From NCBI GenBank assembly GCA_902475545.1, contig CABRZP010000009.1:1-64000 (forward strand): a stretch of DNA of 64,000 nt, given 5' to 3'. The notes under the pieces are model-generated. The model had not been told where the DNA came from. It did no database searches and was given only the letters and a program-made list of their open reading frames with translations. Position numbers and translations under genes: made by a program. Every line of letters begins with the position of its first letter. Position 1 is the first letter of the stretch. This document shows, piece by piece, positions 44,085-53,039 of this stretch. Source of the stretch: an uncultured bacterium (GTDB lineage: Bacteria > Cyanobacteriota > Vampirovibrionia > Gastranaerophilales > Gastranaerophilaceae).

Positions 44085-44227
44085 ATCCTAAAATCATTCT
44101 GATATTATAATACACTTGTGTTGAATGCTTCATAACCAACATGACTTTATGATAAATATTGTATTTATCTCCCAACTTTGCTACAATTTTCTTGTCAAAG
44201 GGTTCTAAAGTAGTAACCTTATCGACA
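44085..44227 (-). repeat. repeat copy 1: coding-like segment ending at CGACA
   Basis: On the minus strand this encodes KVTTLEPFDKKIVAKLGDKYNIYHK-type residues ending NIRMILGL. It shares most residues with copies 2 and 3, while many differences fall at third codon positions (ACT/ACG, TTA/TTG, GGA/GGC, TAT/TAC), the mark of past selection as protein. It begins at CGACA, the same as the end of tRNA-Leu. An open frame with an ATG at 44301 runs through it and through a terminator, so that start is doubtful. Confidence 0.55.
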
Positions 44228-44231
44228 CCAT

Positions 44232-44259
44232 AAAAAGAGGTCTGTTTGACCTCTTTTTT
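44232..44259. terminator. strong terminator between the repeat and the gene at 44261
   Basis: AAAAAGAGGTC pairs with GACCTCTTTTT around TGTTT, flanked by A and T runs, so it can work in both directions. It lies directly at the end of the minus-strand gene 44261-44668. Confidence 0.8.
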
Positions 44260-44260
44260 A

Positions 44261-44668
44261 TTATCTAATATTTTCAATAAATTCTTCAATTTTTTTGACA
44301 CCTTTACTGCAAATATCTTTAACGGTTGTTATCAAACTTCCATCTGGATATAAATCTTGTTGATACCTTTGTGTTACACCATCCCAGCTGTATCGATTGA
44401 AAGTTACTCGTTCAATTTTTTCTCTGGAACCTTTAATGTTAACATGGCGTTTTTTATACATATCTAGACCAACTGTATCCAAAGTTTTATTTAATTTACC
44501 TTTCAACCAAATACCATCTTTATGAATACGTTCAGCTATATAATGACTAACACGAGTAATAGATTCAGGATATTTTTCAACTGCCGCCATTGCGGGCTGC
44601 CAGAATCCGAATGTTGGATTAGTTTTTTGATTAGAATAAGCATTACAAGATACATCATAAATACGCAT
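44261..44668 (-). CDS. hypothetical protein with N-terminal F-G motif
   Basis: This 135-residue protein starts with MRIYDVSCNAYSNQ and then PTFGFWQPAM, like other F-x-G starts in the window. The remainder is basic and soluble with no known motif (WDGVTQRYQQDLYPDGSLITT near the end). AAGGAG lies 6 nt before ATG. It lies inside the island, so this type of N-terminus is also carried by mobile DNA. Confidence 0.65.
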   Translation of the reverse strand: MRIYDVSCNAYSNQKTNPTFGFWQPAMAAVEKYPESITRVSHYIAERIHKDGIWLKGKLNKTLDTVGLDMYKKRHVNIKGSREKIERVTFNRYSWDGVTQRYQQDLYPDGSLITTVKDICSKGVKKIEEFIENIR

Positions 44669-44858
44669 AATTTTCTCCTTTCACGTATCACTACACTATA
44701 AAAATAAACAACACAAAACTTCTAAGTACAAATTTTAGTAAGTAAATCGTCTAAATCGTTTTGTGTAATAGTGCATGTATCTTTCCTTTTATTGCTACAA
44801 TGCTAACAATTTTAACTAAAATAGTCAAGTGTATTATAATAATTGTTAAATAAAACTC

Positions 44859-44948
44859 AAACCTAAACACATTCTCATATTGTAATACTCTTGTGTTGAA
44901 CACTTCATAACTAGCACAATCTTGTGATAAATATTGAATTTATCGCCT
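44859..44948 (-). repeat. repeat copy 2 (truncated)
   Basis: The minus strand encodes GDKFNIYHKIVLVMKCSTQ and onward to NMRMCLG, closely matching copy 3 but cut off at its 5' side after GDK. The rest of 44669-44999 holds only AT-rich sequence and, at 44983-44991, TGTGATAAT as a likely extended -10 for the RhuM gene. Confidence 0.5.
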
Positions 44949-44999
44949 ATTTATGAAGCTCAATCATATATTTGGTTTTGTTTGTGATAATATGGCACT

Positions 45000-45977
45000 A
45001 TGAATAAAGGACAAATAGTAATATTTAATACAAGTGATAATAAAGTTTCTGTTGATGTCAGGTTTGAGGATGAAACAGTATGGCTTACTATTGATGACAT
45101 GTCCAGACTATTTGATAAATCACGTTCTACTATTAATGAACACATTTTAAATATATACGCAGAGGGGGAACTACAAGAAGATTTATCCAAAAGAAAAATC
45201 GGAATTTCCGATTTTTCTACCAAGCCTACAAATTACTATAATTTGGACGTAATAATTTCAGTAGGATACAGAGTTAAATCACTTAGAGGTACACAATTCA
45301 GGCAATGGGCAACAAAAAGACTGAATGAATACATAAGAAAAGGATTTACTCTTGATGACGAACGACTTAAGGGAAATGGTTCGCGTTACTTTAAAGAGTT
45401 AGTACAACGTGTTCGAGATATAAGAAGCTCTGAAAGGAATTTATATCAACAAGTTACAGATATATATGCAACTTCTATTGATTATGACTCAAAATCAGAA
45501 CTGACAAAACAATTCTTCGCAACCGTGCAGAACAAAATGCACTATGCAGCGCATAAACATACAGCAGCAGAAGTTATACACGAAAGAGTAGATAACGAAA
45601 AACCGTATGTTGGCATGACTAATTTTAAAGGTAATTATCCAACAAAAAATGATGTAAAAATTGCAAAAAACTACCTTAGCGAGAAAGAATTACAAATATT
45701 AAATTTACTGGTTTCCCAATTTTTAGATTTTGCAGAATTGCAAGCTTTGGAAGAACATGCTATGACCATGCAAGATTGGATTGACGAGCTAGACAGGCAA
45801 TTATTAGGAAACAAAAGAGAGTTACTTACAAACAAAGGAAAAGTTTCACATAAACAAGCTATTGAAAAAGCAGAAAAAGAATTTGAAATTTATAGAAAAA
45901 GGGAAATGCAAGAGCTGGAATCGGATTTTGATAAAGCGATTAAACAAATAACTCAAAAATCTACAGATGACAACTAA
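45000..45977 (+). CDS. RhuM family protein
   Basis: In this 325-residue protein the N-terminal part carries the RhuM/virulence-associated domain: FEDETVWLTIDDMSRLFDKSRSTINEHILNIY, then YYNLDVIISVGYRVKSLRGTQFRQWATKRLNEYI. The C-terminal half is a charged coiled coil. Family members lie in pathogenicity islands and near defence genes; the molecular role is not settled. A -10 box GATAAT ends 8 nt before ATG and no ribosome site is present. Confidence 0.85.
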   Translation: MNKGQIVIFNTSDNKVSVDVRFEDETVWLTIDDMSRLFDKSRSTINEHILNIYAEGELQEDLSKRKIGISDFSTKPTNYYNLDVIISVGYRVKSLRGTQFRQWATKRLNEYIRKGFTLDDERLKGNGSRYFKELVQRVRDIRSSERNLYQQVTDIYATSIDYDSKSELTKQFFATVQNKMHYAAHKHTAAEVIHERVDNEKPYVGMTNFKGNYPTKNDVKIAKNYLSEKELQILNLLVSQFLDFAELQALEEHAMTMQDWIDELDRQLLGNKRELLTNKGKVSHKQAIEKAEKEFEIYRKREMQELESDFDKAIKQITQKSTDDN

Positions 45978-45993
45978 TATATCATATACTTTT

Positions 45994-46138
45994 CACCCCT
46001 AAACACATTCTCATATTGTAATACTCCTGCGTTGAGCATTTCATAATTAACACAATCTTATGATAAATATTGAATTTATCGCCCAATTCTGCTATGATTT
46101 TCTCGTCAAAGGGTTCCAAAGTCGTAACCTTAACGACA
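45994..46138 (-). repeat. repeat copy 3, abutting the right attachment site
   Basis: The segment is similar to copy 1 over its whole length, again beginning at CGACA, here the first bases of the 55-bp right repeat. On the minus strand the frame reads VVKVTTLEPFDEKIIAELG and onward to MRMCLG, but has no start codon before a TGA in the flanking DNA. It was therefore cut at the attachment site or is a gene end normally completed by other flanking DNA. Confidence 0.55.
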
Positions 46139-46187
46139 AATTTAAATATGTAAGAGGTTTTATTGAATAGAGCTTGGACAATTCTTC
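46133..46187. repeat. attR-like direct repeat
   Basis: The right copy of the 55-bp island repeat, identical to 31147-31201. It contains the ribosome site and first codons of the gene at 46163, so integration left that gene intact. Confidence 0.85.
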
Positions 46188-46399
46188 ATTGGAATGAAAT
46201 TCCAAATTTATTTAAAATAATTTGTGTTTGTTTTGTAATTGCAATATATGTTATTGCAAAATATATAGAAAACAAAGGTTTAAATAAAAATAACTATCCT
46301 AATATAGGTGAAATTTATGAACGAATAACAATGTTTATATGTTTAATAATTCTGATAATTATTTATCTTGCATATTTACGTGGTCAAGGAAAAATTTAA
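46163..46399 (+). CDS. small membrane protein at the island edge
   Basis: This 78-residue protein starts with TTG, 5 nt after AAGAGG. Two hydrophobic helices (about 15-36 and 56-73) fit a small integral membrane protein. Before the island inserted, this gene would have followed tRNA-Leu directly. No family is recognised. Confidence 0.55.
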   Translation: MNRAWTILHWNEIPNLFKIICVCFVIAIYVIAKYIENKGLNKNNYPNIGEIYERITMFICLIILIIIYLAYLRGQGKI

Positions 46400-46488
46400 A
46401 TAATAAATATTTTGGTGTATTGAAGAATTTAATTAAATTTGCTATTATGAACAAAAGTATAGATTATTATGATATAAAGGTATGAATT

Positions 46489-47154
46489 ATGCTGACTTGT
46501 TTTTCAAAAACTGAGTTAGAATTAATGGTAGGAAAAGATGAAAAAGTCTTATGGGCTGGAAGACCTGATAAATTGTGTTTCATTCTTGAAGGTATTTTTA
46601 ACCCGATGTTACCTTTTGCTTTAGTCTGGTTTTTATTTGACAGTTTATTTATAATGGCTTTTACCAGTGGTAATACTATAGGAATTTCCCAAAGTCCGGC
46701 AGTAATAATTCCTCTTATTTTTGTACTTATTCATATGATGCCTGTTTGGATATATTTAAGCGGGGCAATACTTACTTTCAGGAGATATCAGCATACTCAG
46801 TATATTGTTACAGATAAAGGTGTGTATATTTCAGGTGGGTTATTTGCTTATACATGTAATATGAAGCCGTTTATGGAGCTTGCAAGAGTAAATATTCATA
46901 GAGGTATTATTGACCAAATGTTAGGTGTAGGTGATGTTGTTTTAACAAGTAATAATCTCGCAGATATATATGGTGGTAGAGTGAATGGCAGACCGCTGGA
47001 GGTGGGTACTACAATTGCAGATATTAGAGATTACAGAGAAGTTTTTGAAATAATTAAAAAATTACAAGAAGATATATATACTGATACTATGTATCCAAAC
47101 GCTTTGAGACCTGAGGAAAATCATGGGTATCGTACTAGATATAAAGGTTTATAA
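46489..47154 (+). CDS. PH-domain membrane protein (YdbS/bPH2-like)
   Basis: In this 221-residue protein, GKDEKVLWAGRPDK near the start, two central transmembrane helices (about 40-65 and 75-100), then a bacterial PH-like beta domain (TDKGVYISGGLF, LARVNIHRGIIDQMLGVGDVVLTS) match the bPH2 family. The role is unknown. AAAGG lies about 10 nt before ATG. Confidence 0.75.
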   Translation: MLTCFSKTELELMVGKDEKVLWAGRPDKLCFILEGIFNPMLPFALVWFLFDSLFIMAFTSGNTIGISQSPAVIIPLIFVLIHMMPVWIYLSGAILTFRRYQHTQYIVTDKGVYISGGLFAYTCNMKPFMELARVNIHRGIIDQMLGVGDVVLTSNNLADIYGGRVNGRPLEVGTTIADIRDYREVFEIIKKLQEDIYTDTMYPNALRPEENHGYRTRYKGL

Positions 47155-47210
47155 TAACTCTTTGTATAATAGAAATTTGAAAATAACCATGTTTATTGTA
47201 CAATCGGTTT

Positions 47211-48659
47211 ATGAATTTAGATAGCCGTATTGATAGTATTTTGTCGCCTGTAGCGAATAAAATTTCAGGATTAATCTTTTCTCACGTAACTATTCATGGT
47301 GTTCGTGTGGAATTTTTGATTGTTCTATTAATGATTGCGGCTTTGTATTTTACATTTAGAACAAGCTTTATTGGTCTGTGGGGGTTTAAACACGCAATTA
47401 ATCTGATTACAAAAAAATATAAACACGATGATACTATTGTGCGAAAAAAACAAGGAGAGGTTTCATCTTTTCAAGCTTTAACAGCGACAATTTCAGCATC
47501 TGCAGGCATGGGAAATGTTGTTGGTTCGGCACTTGCCGTTTCTGTTGGCGGACCGGGGGTAATTTTCTGGATGATAATTGCCGGAATTTTCTCAATGGCT
47601 TTGAAATTTGCAGAAGTTCTTCTCGGGATAAAATTCAGACAAATTAATAAAGACGGTACATCTTCCGGTGGTCCGATGTATTACATTATTAATGGTTTAA
47701 GAGCTTCGTGGATAAAACCGTTTACTCCGTATTTATCAAAAATCTATGCTGTATGCTGTGTATTTGCAATGATTGGCGGTTGGAATTTATTCCAAATTAA
47801 TGCTATTACAACACAGATTACTAATGTTACAGGATTATTTACCGGTCAACGCTGGATTTTTGGGTTAATTGTTGCTGTGATTACTTATGTCACCGTTATT
47901 GGCGGTATTAAATCTATAGGAAAATTCACTTCAAAAGTTACTCCTGTAATGTGTACATTGTATGTATTTTCAGCATTTATAATATGTTTGTTAAATATTC
48001 ATCATATACCGCATACTGTTGTCTTAATTATAAAAGAAGCATTTAAACCAACAGCTGTTGCAGGTGGAATGTTTGCTTGTATGTTATGGGGATTCAGACG
48101 TGCAATGTTTGCAAACGAAGCCGGGCTTGGAACTGCTCCAATTGCTTTTTCTGCTGTTAAAACAAGTAAACCTGTAGCACAAGCATTTATTGCAATGTTA
48201 CAGCCGTTTGTTGATACTGTAATTGTTGGTGCAGCTACTGCGTTTATAATTGTAGTTACAGGGGCATATCTTCACACAAACGGTATTGAAGGTATTGAAT
48301 TAACATCAAAAGCTTTTGCAACTGTATGTCCGTTCTTTCCTATTCTGCTTACTTTTATGGCAAGTTGTTTTGTATTGTCAACAATGCTTTGCGGCTCTTA
48401 TTACGGAACAAAAAGTTGGAATTTCTTATTTGGGGAATCTAAATTTACAACAAGAACTTTTCAAATAATTTACTGCTTGTTTATCGTAATCGGTTCGGCT
48501 ATGAACTTAAAAAGTGTTGTAAATTTATCTGATGCTTTTACATTATTTTTAGCTGTTCCGAATTTGATTGCAGTATTTTTATTATCTGATATAATAATGA
48601 AAGAATTAAAGCGATATTGCAGAAAATATGATATCGGATTTTTCAAAAACCAACAATAA
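47211..48659 (+). CDS. alanine/glycine:cation symporter (AGCS family)
   Basis: The start is at the ATG at 47211 (482 residues) rather than an upstream TTG. The promoter TTGAAA-16 bp-TACAAT ends six bases before this ATG, pointing to a leaderless mRNA. The protein has about 11 transmembrane helices. The segments SASAGMGNVVGSALAVSVGGPG and GLGTAPIAFSAVKTS are AGCS hallmarks. It imports small neutral amino acids with sodium. Confidence 0.92.
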   Translation: MNLDSRIDSILSPVANKISGLIFSHVTIHGVRVEFLIVLLMIAALYFTFRTSFIGLWGFKHAINLITKKYKHDDTIVRKKQGEVSSFQALTATISASAGMGNVVGSALAVSVGGPGVIFWMIIAGIFSMALKFAEVLLGIKFRQINKDGTSSGGPMYYIINGLRASWIKPFTPYLSKIYAVCCVFAMIGGWNLFQINAITTQITNVTGLFTGQRWIFGLIVAVITYVTVIGGIKSIGKFTSKVTPVMCTLYVFSAFIICLLNIHHIPHTVVLIIKEAFKPTAVAGGMFACMLWGFRRAMFANEAGLGTAPIAFSAVKTSKPVAQAFIAMLQPFVDTVIVGAATAFIIVVTGAYLHTNGIEGIELTSKAFATVCPFFPILLTFMASCFVLSTMLCGSYYGTKSWNFLFGESKFTTRTFQIIYCLFIVIGSAMNLKSVVNLSDAFTLFLAVPNLIAVFLLSDIIMKELKRYCRKYDIGFFKNQQ

Positions 48660-48676
48660 TGAGGAGAGAATATTAA

Positions 48677-49324
48677 ATGATTAAAAAAGGTTGTTTGGAC
48701 ATTGTTCAATCAAAATGTGAAAATTGTACAGATTGTATATTAGGTAAAACACGAAAAAACGTAGTATTTTCAGATGGAAATCCTGAAACTGCAAAAATCG
48801 TTTTAATTGGTGAAGCTCCGGGTGAAACAGAAGATGAAACAGGAAAACCTTTTGTTGGCCGAGCAGGTCAATTGTTAGATAAATTTCTTGAAGAAGCCGG
48901 AATTTCAAGACAAGATGATTTGTATATTATAAATACTGTAAAATGCAGACCTCCTGAAAATAGAGTTCCAACCGATGTTGAAAAAAGTTTGTGTGAAAGA
49001 TATTTAACTGCACAAATTGATATTATGAATCCGCAAGCAATTATTTTCTGTGGTGCAACAGCGTTGAAATCTTTCTGGTCAGATAAAAAAGTTCAAATTT
49101 CAAAGGTTCGCGGAAATTGGTTCAATGTAACAATTAATGGGAAAGAATACCGTGCAATGGCAATATTCCATCCATCATATTTGTTGAGAAATCACTCAAT
49201 GGAAGAAGGTTCCCCAAGAAGATTGATGCAGCACGATTTGTCTGTTATCAAATCAGAAATTTTGGGTGACAGACAGGAGTGTTCCAGGTCTAACCCTTTC
49301 CATAAGGAAATGGCTATGGTATAA
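48677..49324 (+). CDS. uracil-DNA glycosylase, family 4
   Basis: This 215-residue enzyme removes uracil from DNA. Cys residues at about 13 and 16 and later in VKCRPPEN and KSLCERYL fit the 4Fe-4S cluster of family 4. Motif A is GEAPGETEDETGKPFVGRAGQ (about 42-62), and motif B HPSYLLRN (about 173-180). GGAGAG lies before ATG, 17 bp after the symporter stop, so it may be co-transcribed. Confidence 0.92.
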   Translation: MIKKGCLDIVQSKCENCTDCILGKTRKNVVFSDGNPETAKIVLIGEAPGETEDETGKPFVGRAGQLLDKFLEEAGISRQDDLYIINTVKCRPPENRVPTDVEKSLCERYLTAQIDIMNPQAIIFCGATALKSFWSDKKVQISKVRGNWFNVTINGKEYRAMAIFHPSYLLRNHSMEEGSPRRLMQHDLSVIKSEILGDRQECSRSNPFHKEMAMV

Positions 49325-49357
49325 CCAAAATCCAAAATTTATTTCATATTCAAGAGA

Positions 49358-49391
49358 AAAAGATACGGCTAAAATTTAGTCGTATCTTTTT
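49358..49391. terminator. bidirectional terminator
   Basis: AAAAGATACGGCT pairs with AGTCGTATCTTTT (one G-U pair) with A and T runs on both sides. It serves the glycosylase gene on one strand and the DUF6973-like gene on the other. Confidence 0.85.
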
Positions 49392-49394
49392 AAT

Positions 49395-50285
49395 TTAGTC
49401 TTCAATAAATACATGATTACCGTTGATTGTAACCCATTTCCCGTCTTTAGGATTTGAAGAATAATTAGTTTTAGAGTTATGCGGCAAATCTTTTTTATAT
49501 GGGATCCCAATGCTTTTTACCTGTGCCATAATCTCTTTTTCATATTTAGAATATTCATCAACCGTCATTTTGTCAATATCTTCTCTTGTGAAAACTTTTT
49601 TGTTACCGCTTTCCGGATTTTTATAATTTTCATAGTCAAGTTTAGGGGTTTGATTTTTTATTTGCCCGTTGCGTAATTGTTCCATTATAACAGCTTCATT
49701 TTGTGAAAATTCTTGATTGCTCATTTTGCCAATTTCTTGAGGGGTGAAGATATGCTGATTTTCTGTAATATTTGCAGCAAAGCCGGTAGGTTGATTTTGA
49801 AAATTTAATTTTTTATAATCTTTATATTTTCTATTGTCGTTAGGACTCAATATAAGTTTTCCTGATTTCATTCGGGTTATGACTTTTTCGGCGATTATGT
49901 CGTTGATTTTTTGAGAAGGTATAGTTGCTAACGGCCCATATTGTTGTATGATTTCTTTTGCGATTTCTCTACCCTGTTCATTATTCCAATTATCCATATT
50001 GTATTCGCCTTTTGATTGTCCCATTTTTAAGTTCCCTTGAATTTCATGGAAATCTCCAAGTCCTTTAGCAATATGTTTTCCAGTCCATAAAGTAAGTTGA
50101 GCTTGCATAAATGCATGTTTGAATGCATCAGCTTCATTGTTCCAGGTAGCATGATTTCCTGTTCCCATTTCAAAGTCATATTTTTTTTGATATTTTGTTG
50201 TAGCATCAAAGACATAACTGCTATATTTTTTCGGAATATAGTTAAATATATTTATATTATTTTTAGTATTATTGTTTTGTTTCAT
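49395..50285 (-). CDS. DUF6973-like protein with two C-terminal EDIG-M-S headers
   Basis: This 296-residue protein has residues about 50-112 (NNEADAFKHAF, GDFHEIQGN, NWNNEQGREIAKE) resembling the DUF6973 domain found in polymorphic toxins. Then two copies of the motif that heads the other toxins here follow: FTPQEIGKMSNQEFSQNE (about 180-197) and FTREDIDKMTVDEYSKYE through SIGIP (about 232-262). The order is reversed compared with 53333. It ends KWVTINGNHVFIED. There is no signal peptide. A divergent membrane gene starts 30 bp away. Toxin function is an inference. Confidence 0.6.
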   Translation of the reverse strand: MKQNNNTKNNINIFNYIPKKYSSYVFDATTKYQKKYDFEMGTGNHATWNNEADAFKHAFMQAQLTLWTGKHIAKGLGDFHEIQGNLKMGQSKGEYNMDNWNNEQGREIAKEIIQQYGPLATIPSQKINDIIAEKVITRMKSGKLILSPNDNRKYKDYKKLNFQNQPTGFAANITENQHIFTPQEIGKMSNQEFSQNEAVIMEQLRNGQIKNQTPKLDYENYKNPESGNKKVFTREDIDKMTVDEYSKYEKEIMAQVKSIGIPYKKDLPHNSKTNYSSNPKDGKWVTINGNHVFIED

Positions 50286-50315
50286 TATTTTATTACCTCG
50301 TGTTATTATGATTGT

Positions 50316-50669
50316 ATGAAATTACATCAATATATCTCTTTAAATATTTTCTCTTTTATTACTTATTTGATATTAACTTTAATAATATTTGTATTCGTAA
50401 TTCAAACGAAAATAAATCTGTTATTTATTTCATTGGAAGGTTTTTTTTCAATATATTCCTTTTTGATGTATTTTTCTTTATTGTTAATATTACTTTTAAT
50501 AATAGAAAAATTTATCTATAAAAAATATCCAAAGAAAAAATTTCAAATAAAAATCAAAAGTGAAGATTTAAAAAAAATATATTTATTTTTATTTGTTTTT
50601 GGTTTTTATTTAGCTTTATTTAACTTAATTGTATTTATACTTGCTTATATATTTTTAATTAAGTTATAA
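50316..50669 (+). CDS. small membrane protein, possible immunity protein
   Basis: The start is at the ATG at 50316 (117 residues). A longer in-frame opening runs antisense through the neighbouring gene and is not real. The protein has three to four hydrophobic helices (about 10-30, 35-62, 85-115) and a Lys-rich loop. It is divergent from the DUF6973-like gene, 30 bp apart, similar in type to the membrane proteins next to the other toxins. No ribosome site is seen. Confidence 0.5.
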   Translation: MKLHQYISLNIFSFITYLILTLIIFVFVIQTKINLLFISLEGFFSIYSFLMYFSLLLILLLIIEKFIYKKYPKKKFQIKIKSEDLKKIYLFLFVFGFYLALFNLIVFILAYIFLIKL

Positions 50670-50764
50670 ATAGTTTAATTTCAGTAATAGGTTATAATTT
50701 TCATAAATATCTCCTTATTACTTTAAATGCGTGTATCATAAGTCATAAGGTAGAAATAAGTTTA

Positions 50765-51175
50765 TTATTTTGATAGTTGTTGTAAATATTGTTTTAAACA
50801 GAGTGCACGTTGTTTTGTTAATTCATACAAATTACTAATTACAAATGTTGTATGTATGTCTCCATCTTTCTTGTAAATAGTACTGTATAAAAAATCTTTT
50901 TCTTTTTTATAATAATCTTTCCAAGCTTTTTGAGAATCATTATATGTTTTTAATTCTTCTTTAGATAATATCTTTTGTATTTCATCTGAATATCTTATTA
51001 TTTCTTTGTTCCAAGACTCAATACCATCATATGTGCATTTGTTCATTTCCATAGTCATATAATTTTTAGATGTGCATTTTTCTAAGGTTTCGTCAATTGC
51101 ATATATTTCAGCTTGTGCACTTGTTATTGTTAAGGAAAGCAATATTATAATAAAACCAATGCTTATTTTTTTCAT
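50765..51175 (-). CDS. LprI/DUF1311-like secreted protein
   Basis: This 136-residue protein has a signal peptide (MKKISIGFIIILLSLTITSAQA). The mature part has the DUF1311/LprI pattern: C-x-K/T, EMNKC, W-x2-EI, then SQKAWKDYYKKE and LTKQRALCLKQ, with three Cys. Related proteins inhibit lysozyme in the periplasm. A palindromic element lies 136 bp upstream. Confidence 0.8.
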   Translation of the reverse strand: MKKISIGFIIILLSLTITSAQAEIYAIDETLEKCTSKNYMTMEMNKCTYDGIESWNKEIIRYSDEIQKILSKEELKTYNDSQKAWKDYYKKEKDFLYSTIYKKDGDIHTTFVISNLYELTKQRALCLKQYLQQLSK

Positions 51176-51310
51176 AAACTTATTCTACCTGAAATTTTTA
51201 TATTATTCAATTTTTATATAATAATCATTTTTAATCATAGTACTTCTCCTTTTATAATATTTGTGTTGCAAATTAACTTTCATATTATAAAAGTGTTTTC
51301 AAATCTTTAA

Positions 51311-51346
51311 AAGTCCGTATTTATACGTACGTAAAAATACGGATTG
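51311..51346. repeat. imperfect copy of the ACGTACGT-centred palindrome
   Basis: AAGTCCGTATTTATACGT and ACGTAAAAATACGGATTG form an 18-bp inverted repeat with three mismatches, centred on ACGTACGT. It is nearly identical to the perfect copy at 53234. The following 100 bp (TTTGCTTAACAAATA and an AT-rich run) also resemble the sequence after the degenerate copy at 3289. The rest of 51176-51479 holds nothing clear. Confidence 0.65.
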
Positions 51347-51479
51347 ACAGCTGCATTTCAAACTATCAGAAGATTTAGGGCAAAACGTTTTTGTCAAGTT
51401 TTATAAAAATTACATAAAATTTGTAAATTTTTTGCTTAACAAATACAATGTTTTAAATTTTATATTATTCTGTTTATCC

Positions 51480-53039
51480 CTATTTTACATTTATAGCTTG
51501 AACTTGACGCATTTTTGTATTTATTTCATTCATCAAGTTTACATTTTCAGTTTGGCGGGCATATTTTTGTGCCTTGGATAAAAGATTGTATGCTTTATTT
51601 AAACTGTTAAATTCAACCATGATATCTGCAGCTGCAAGATAATTTTGTGCTGTTTTTGTCGGAGATTCTGCTGTTGTATAATTTTTAACTGCTTTTGAAT
51701 ATGATTTCAATGCTTTTTCAGGTTCATCGAATTTTGTATATGCGTTTGCAGTGTTAGAATCTACAAAACCTCTTAAGTTGTAATTTTTAGTTTCAGCAGC
51801 CAAATCTGAAGCTACTTCGTAATAGTCAAAAGCTTCTTTTTCATACATATCAGTATAAATATTTCCGATTTTTGTCAGAGATGCAGACTGTGCAGGCAGA
51901 TTTTCGGCTTCTCCTGCGAAAGAAACTGTGCTTACATAATGGTCAAGTGCCGGTGTAATTTGATTTACATCGTCGTAGATTTGTGCCATTGAGTAGTGTG
52001 CTTTTGTTTTTACATTTTCATCTGTTGATAATTTTATTGACTGGTTGTAGCTTTTTAATGCTTGAGCTAAATAGTCGTGATCATCATAAATTTTACCGAC
52101 TTCATAGTAGATTTTTCCTGAAGTCTCAGTATCATCAATTTCCATTGCTCTGTTTAGGGCTTGTTCAAATGATTTAATTGCTTTTTCAGGATCGTTAGCA
52201 TAAGCATATTTTTTCGCTTGAATAAATAGAGATTTTAACTGTTTATCCTGCGGAATTTTAGTAGAAGCGGTTTGACCTGCAACAGAAATTGGAATTACAT
52301 TGGAATTTTCCTGTTTTGCAGCTTGTGGAACGGCTTCAGATTGAGATGTTTCGTGAAGTTCTTCGCTGCGTTTGGTTTGACTGTTAGAACCATCAGGAAA
52401 TTTTACTAAAAATCTTTCGTTAATGTCATCTTCATTATATTTGAAATCTACTTTTTGTAAGAATAAGGTATCAACCCAATTTTCGACAACTTTAGATTCT
52501 TTATTTAACGTTTCTGAAATATGTTTGTCTAAAATAGTTGCGGCATTTTTTAAGTTAGATTTAACAAGTTTTGTATTAGGATTGTCTTTTCTGACTTGTT
52601 TTTCAATAAGTGAAATATATCCGTCAACTTCTTCTTTCAAATCTGCCGGAGTGCCTATTGCGATTGCTGTGTTATTAAAATCTTTAAGGATTTGTGCAAT
52701 ATTTATTTTGCTGTCAATCTGATTTTGAGTAGCTGTGTCAGTCTGAACTGGTGTTGCTGCATTATGTTGAACGGGAGTATTAACAGATTTGTTAATGTTT
52801 ACGTTGCTGTAGCCTGTTTGGGCAGGTACGGTAAATTTTTGTTCATAAGCAGGAGTATATGTTGGCTTTTTCTGTTCTACATATTGTAAACCTTTACTCT
52901 GAGAATTTTGGTTTGATTCTTGTTCTCGTTGAGCGTTTGCAGCAGAAGATTTTTCGTCATCGGCACGGCGTTTTACCGCAGGGCGATTGTCCTGTTTGAC
53001 ATAAGGTCTTTGGTATATGTTATTTAAGCTTAAACCCAT
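51480..53039 (-). CDS. tetratricopeptide-repeat protein
   Basis: This 519-residue protein has a first 130 residues that are low-complexity, Gln/Asn/Pro-rich and lack a signal peptide. A helical region (about 110-200) follows, and residues about 270-505 carry six or seven TPRs (KAIKSFEQALNRAM, QALKSYNQSIKLS, KALKSYSKAVKNY). It is likely a scaffold. It lies between two palindromic elements in the second toxin region, but a link to the toxins is not shown. Confidence 0.8.
   Translation of the reverse strand: MGLSLNNIYQRPYVKQDNRPAVKRRADDEKSSAANAQREQESNQNSQSKGLQYVEQKKPTYTPAYEQKFTVPAQTGYSNVNINKSVNTPVQHNAATPVQTDTATQNQIDSKINIAQILKDFNNTAIAIGTPADLKEEVDGYISLIEKQVRKDNPNTKLVKSNLKNAATILDKHISETLNKESKVVENWVDTLFLQKVDFKYNEDDINERFLVKFPDGSNSQTKRSEELHETSQSEAVPQAAKQENSNVIPISVAGQTASTKIPQDKQLKSLFIQAKKYAYANDPEKAIKSFEQALNRAMEIDDTETSGKIYYEVGKIYDDHDYLAQALKSYNQSIKLSTDENVKTKAHYSMAQIYDDVNQITPALDHYVSTVSFAGEAENLPAQSASLTKIGNIYTDMYEKEAFDYYEVASDLAAETKNYNLRGFVDSNTANAYTKFDEPEKALKSYSKAVKNYTTAESPTKTAQNYLAAADIMVEFNSLNKAYNLLSKAQKYARQTENVNLMNEINTKMRQVQAINVK

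Larger units (their letters stand above)
31147..46187. mobile_element. tRNA-Leu-integrated genomic island, about 15 kb
   Basis: A perfect 55-bp direct repeat occurs at 31147-31201 and 46133-46187. The left copy begins within the 3' end of tRNA-Leu and the right copy contains the start of the gene at 46163. This is the layout left by site-specific integration at a tRNA gene. Between them lie Mu-like transposition genes, toxin-antitoxin and CBASS genes, small unknown genes and a RhuM gene. No intact tyrosine or serine integrase is seen inside, so how it integrated is unclear; the Mu-like DDE enzyme would make a 5-bp duplication, not 55 bp. Confidence 0.8.

Noticed and set aside
44071..44301. 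76-codon minus-strand gene covering repeat copy 1
   Set aside because: Its proposed start lies inside the previous gene and it reads through a strong terminator. The conserved part is treated as a repeat copy instead.
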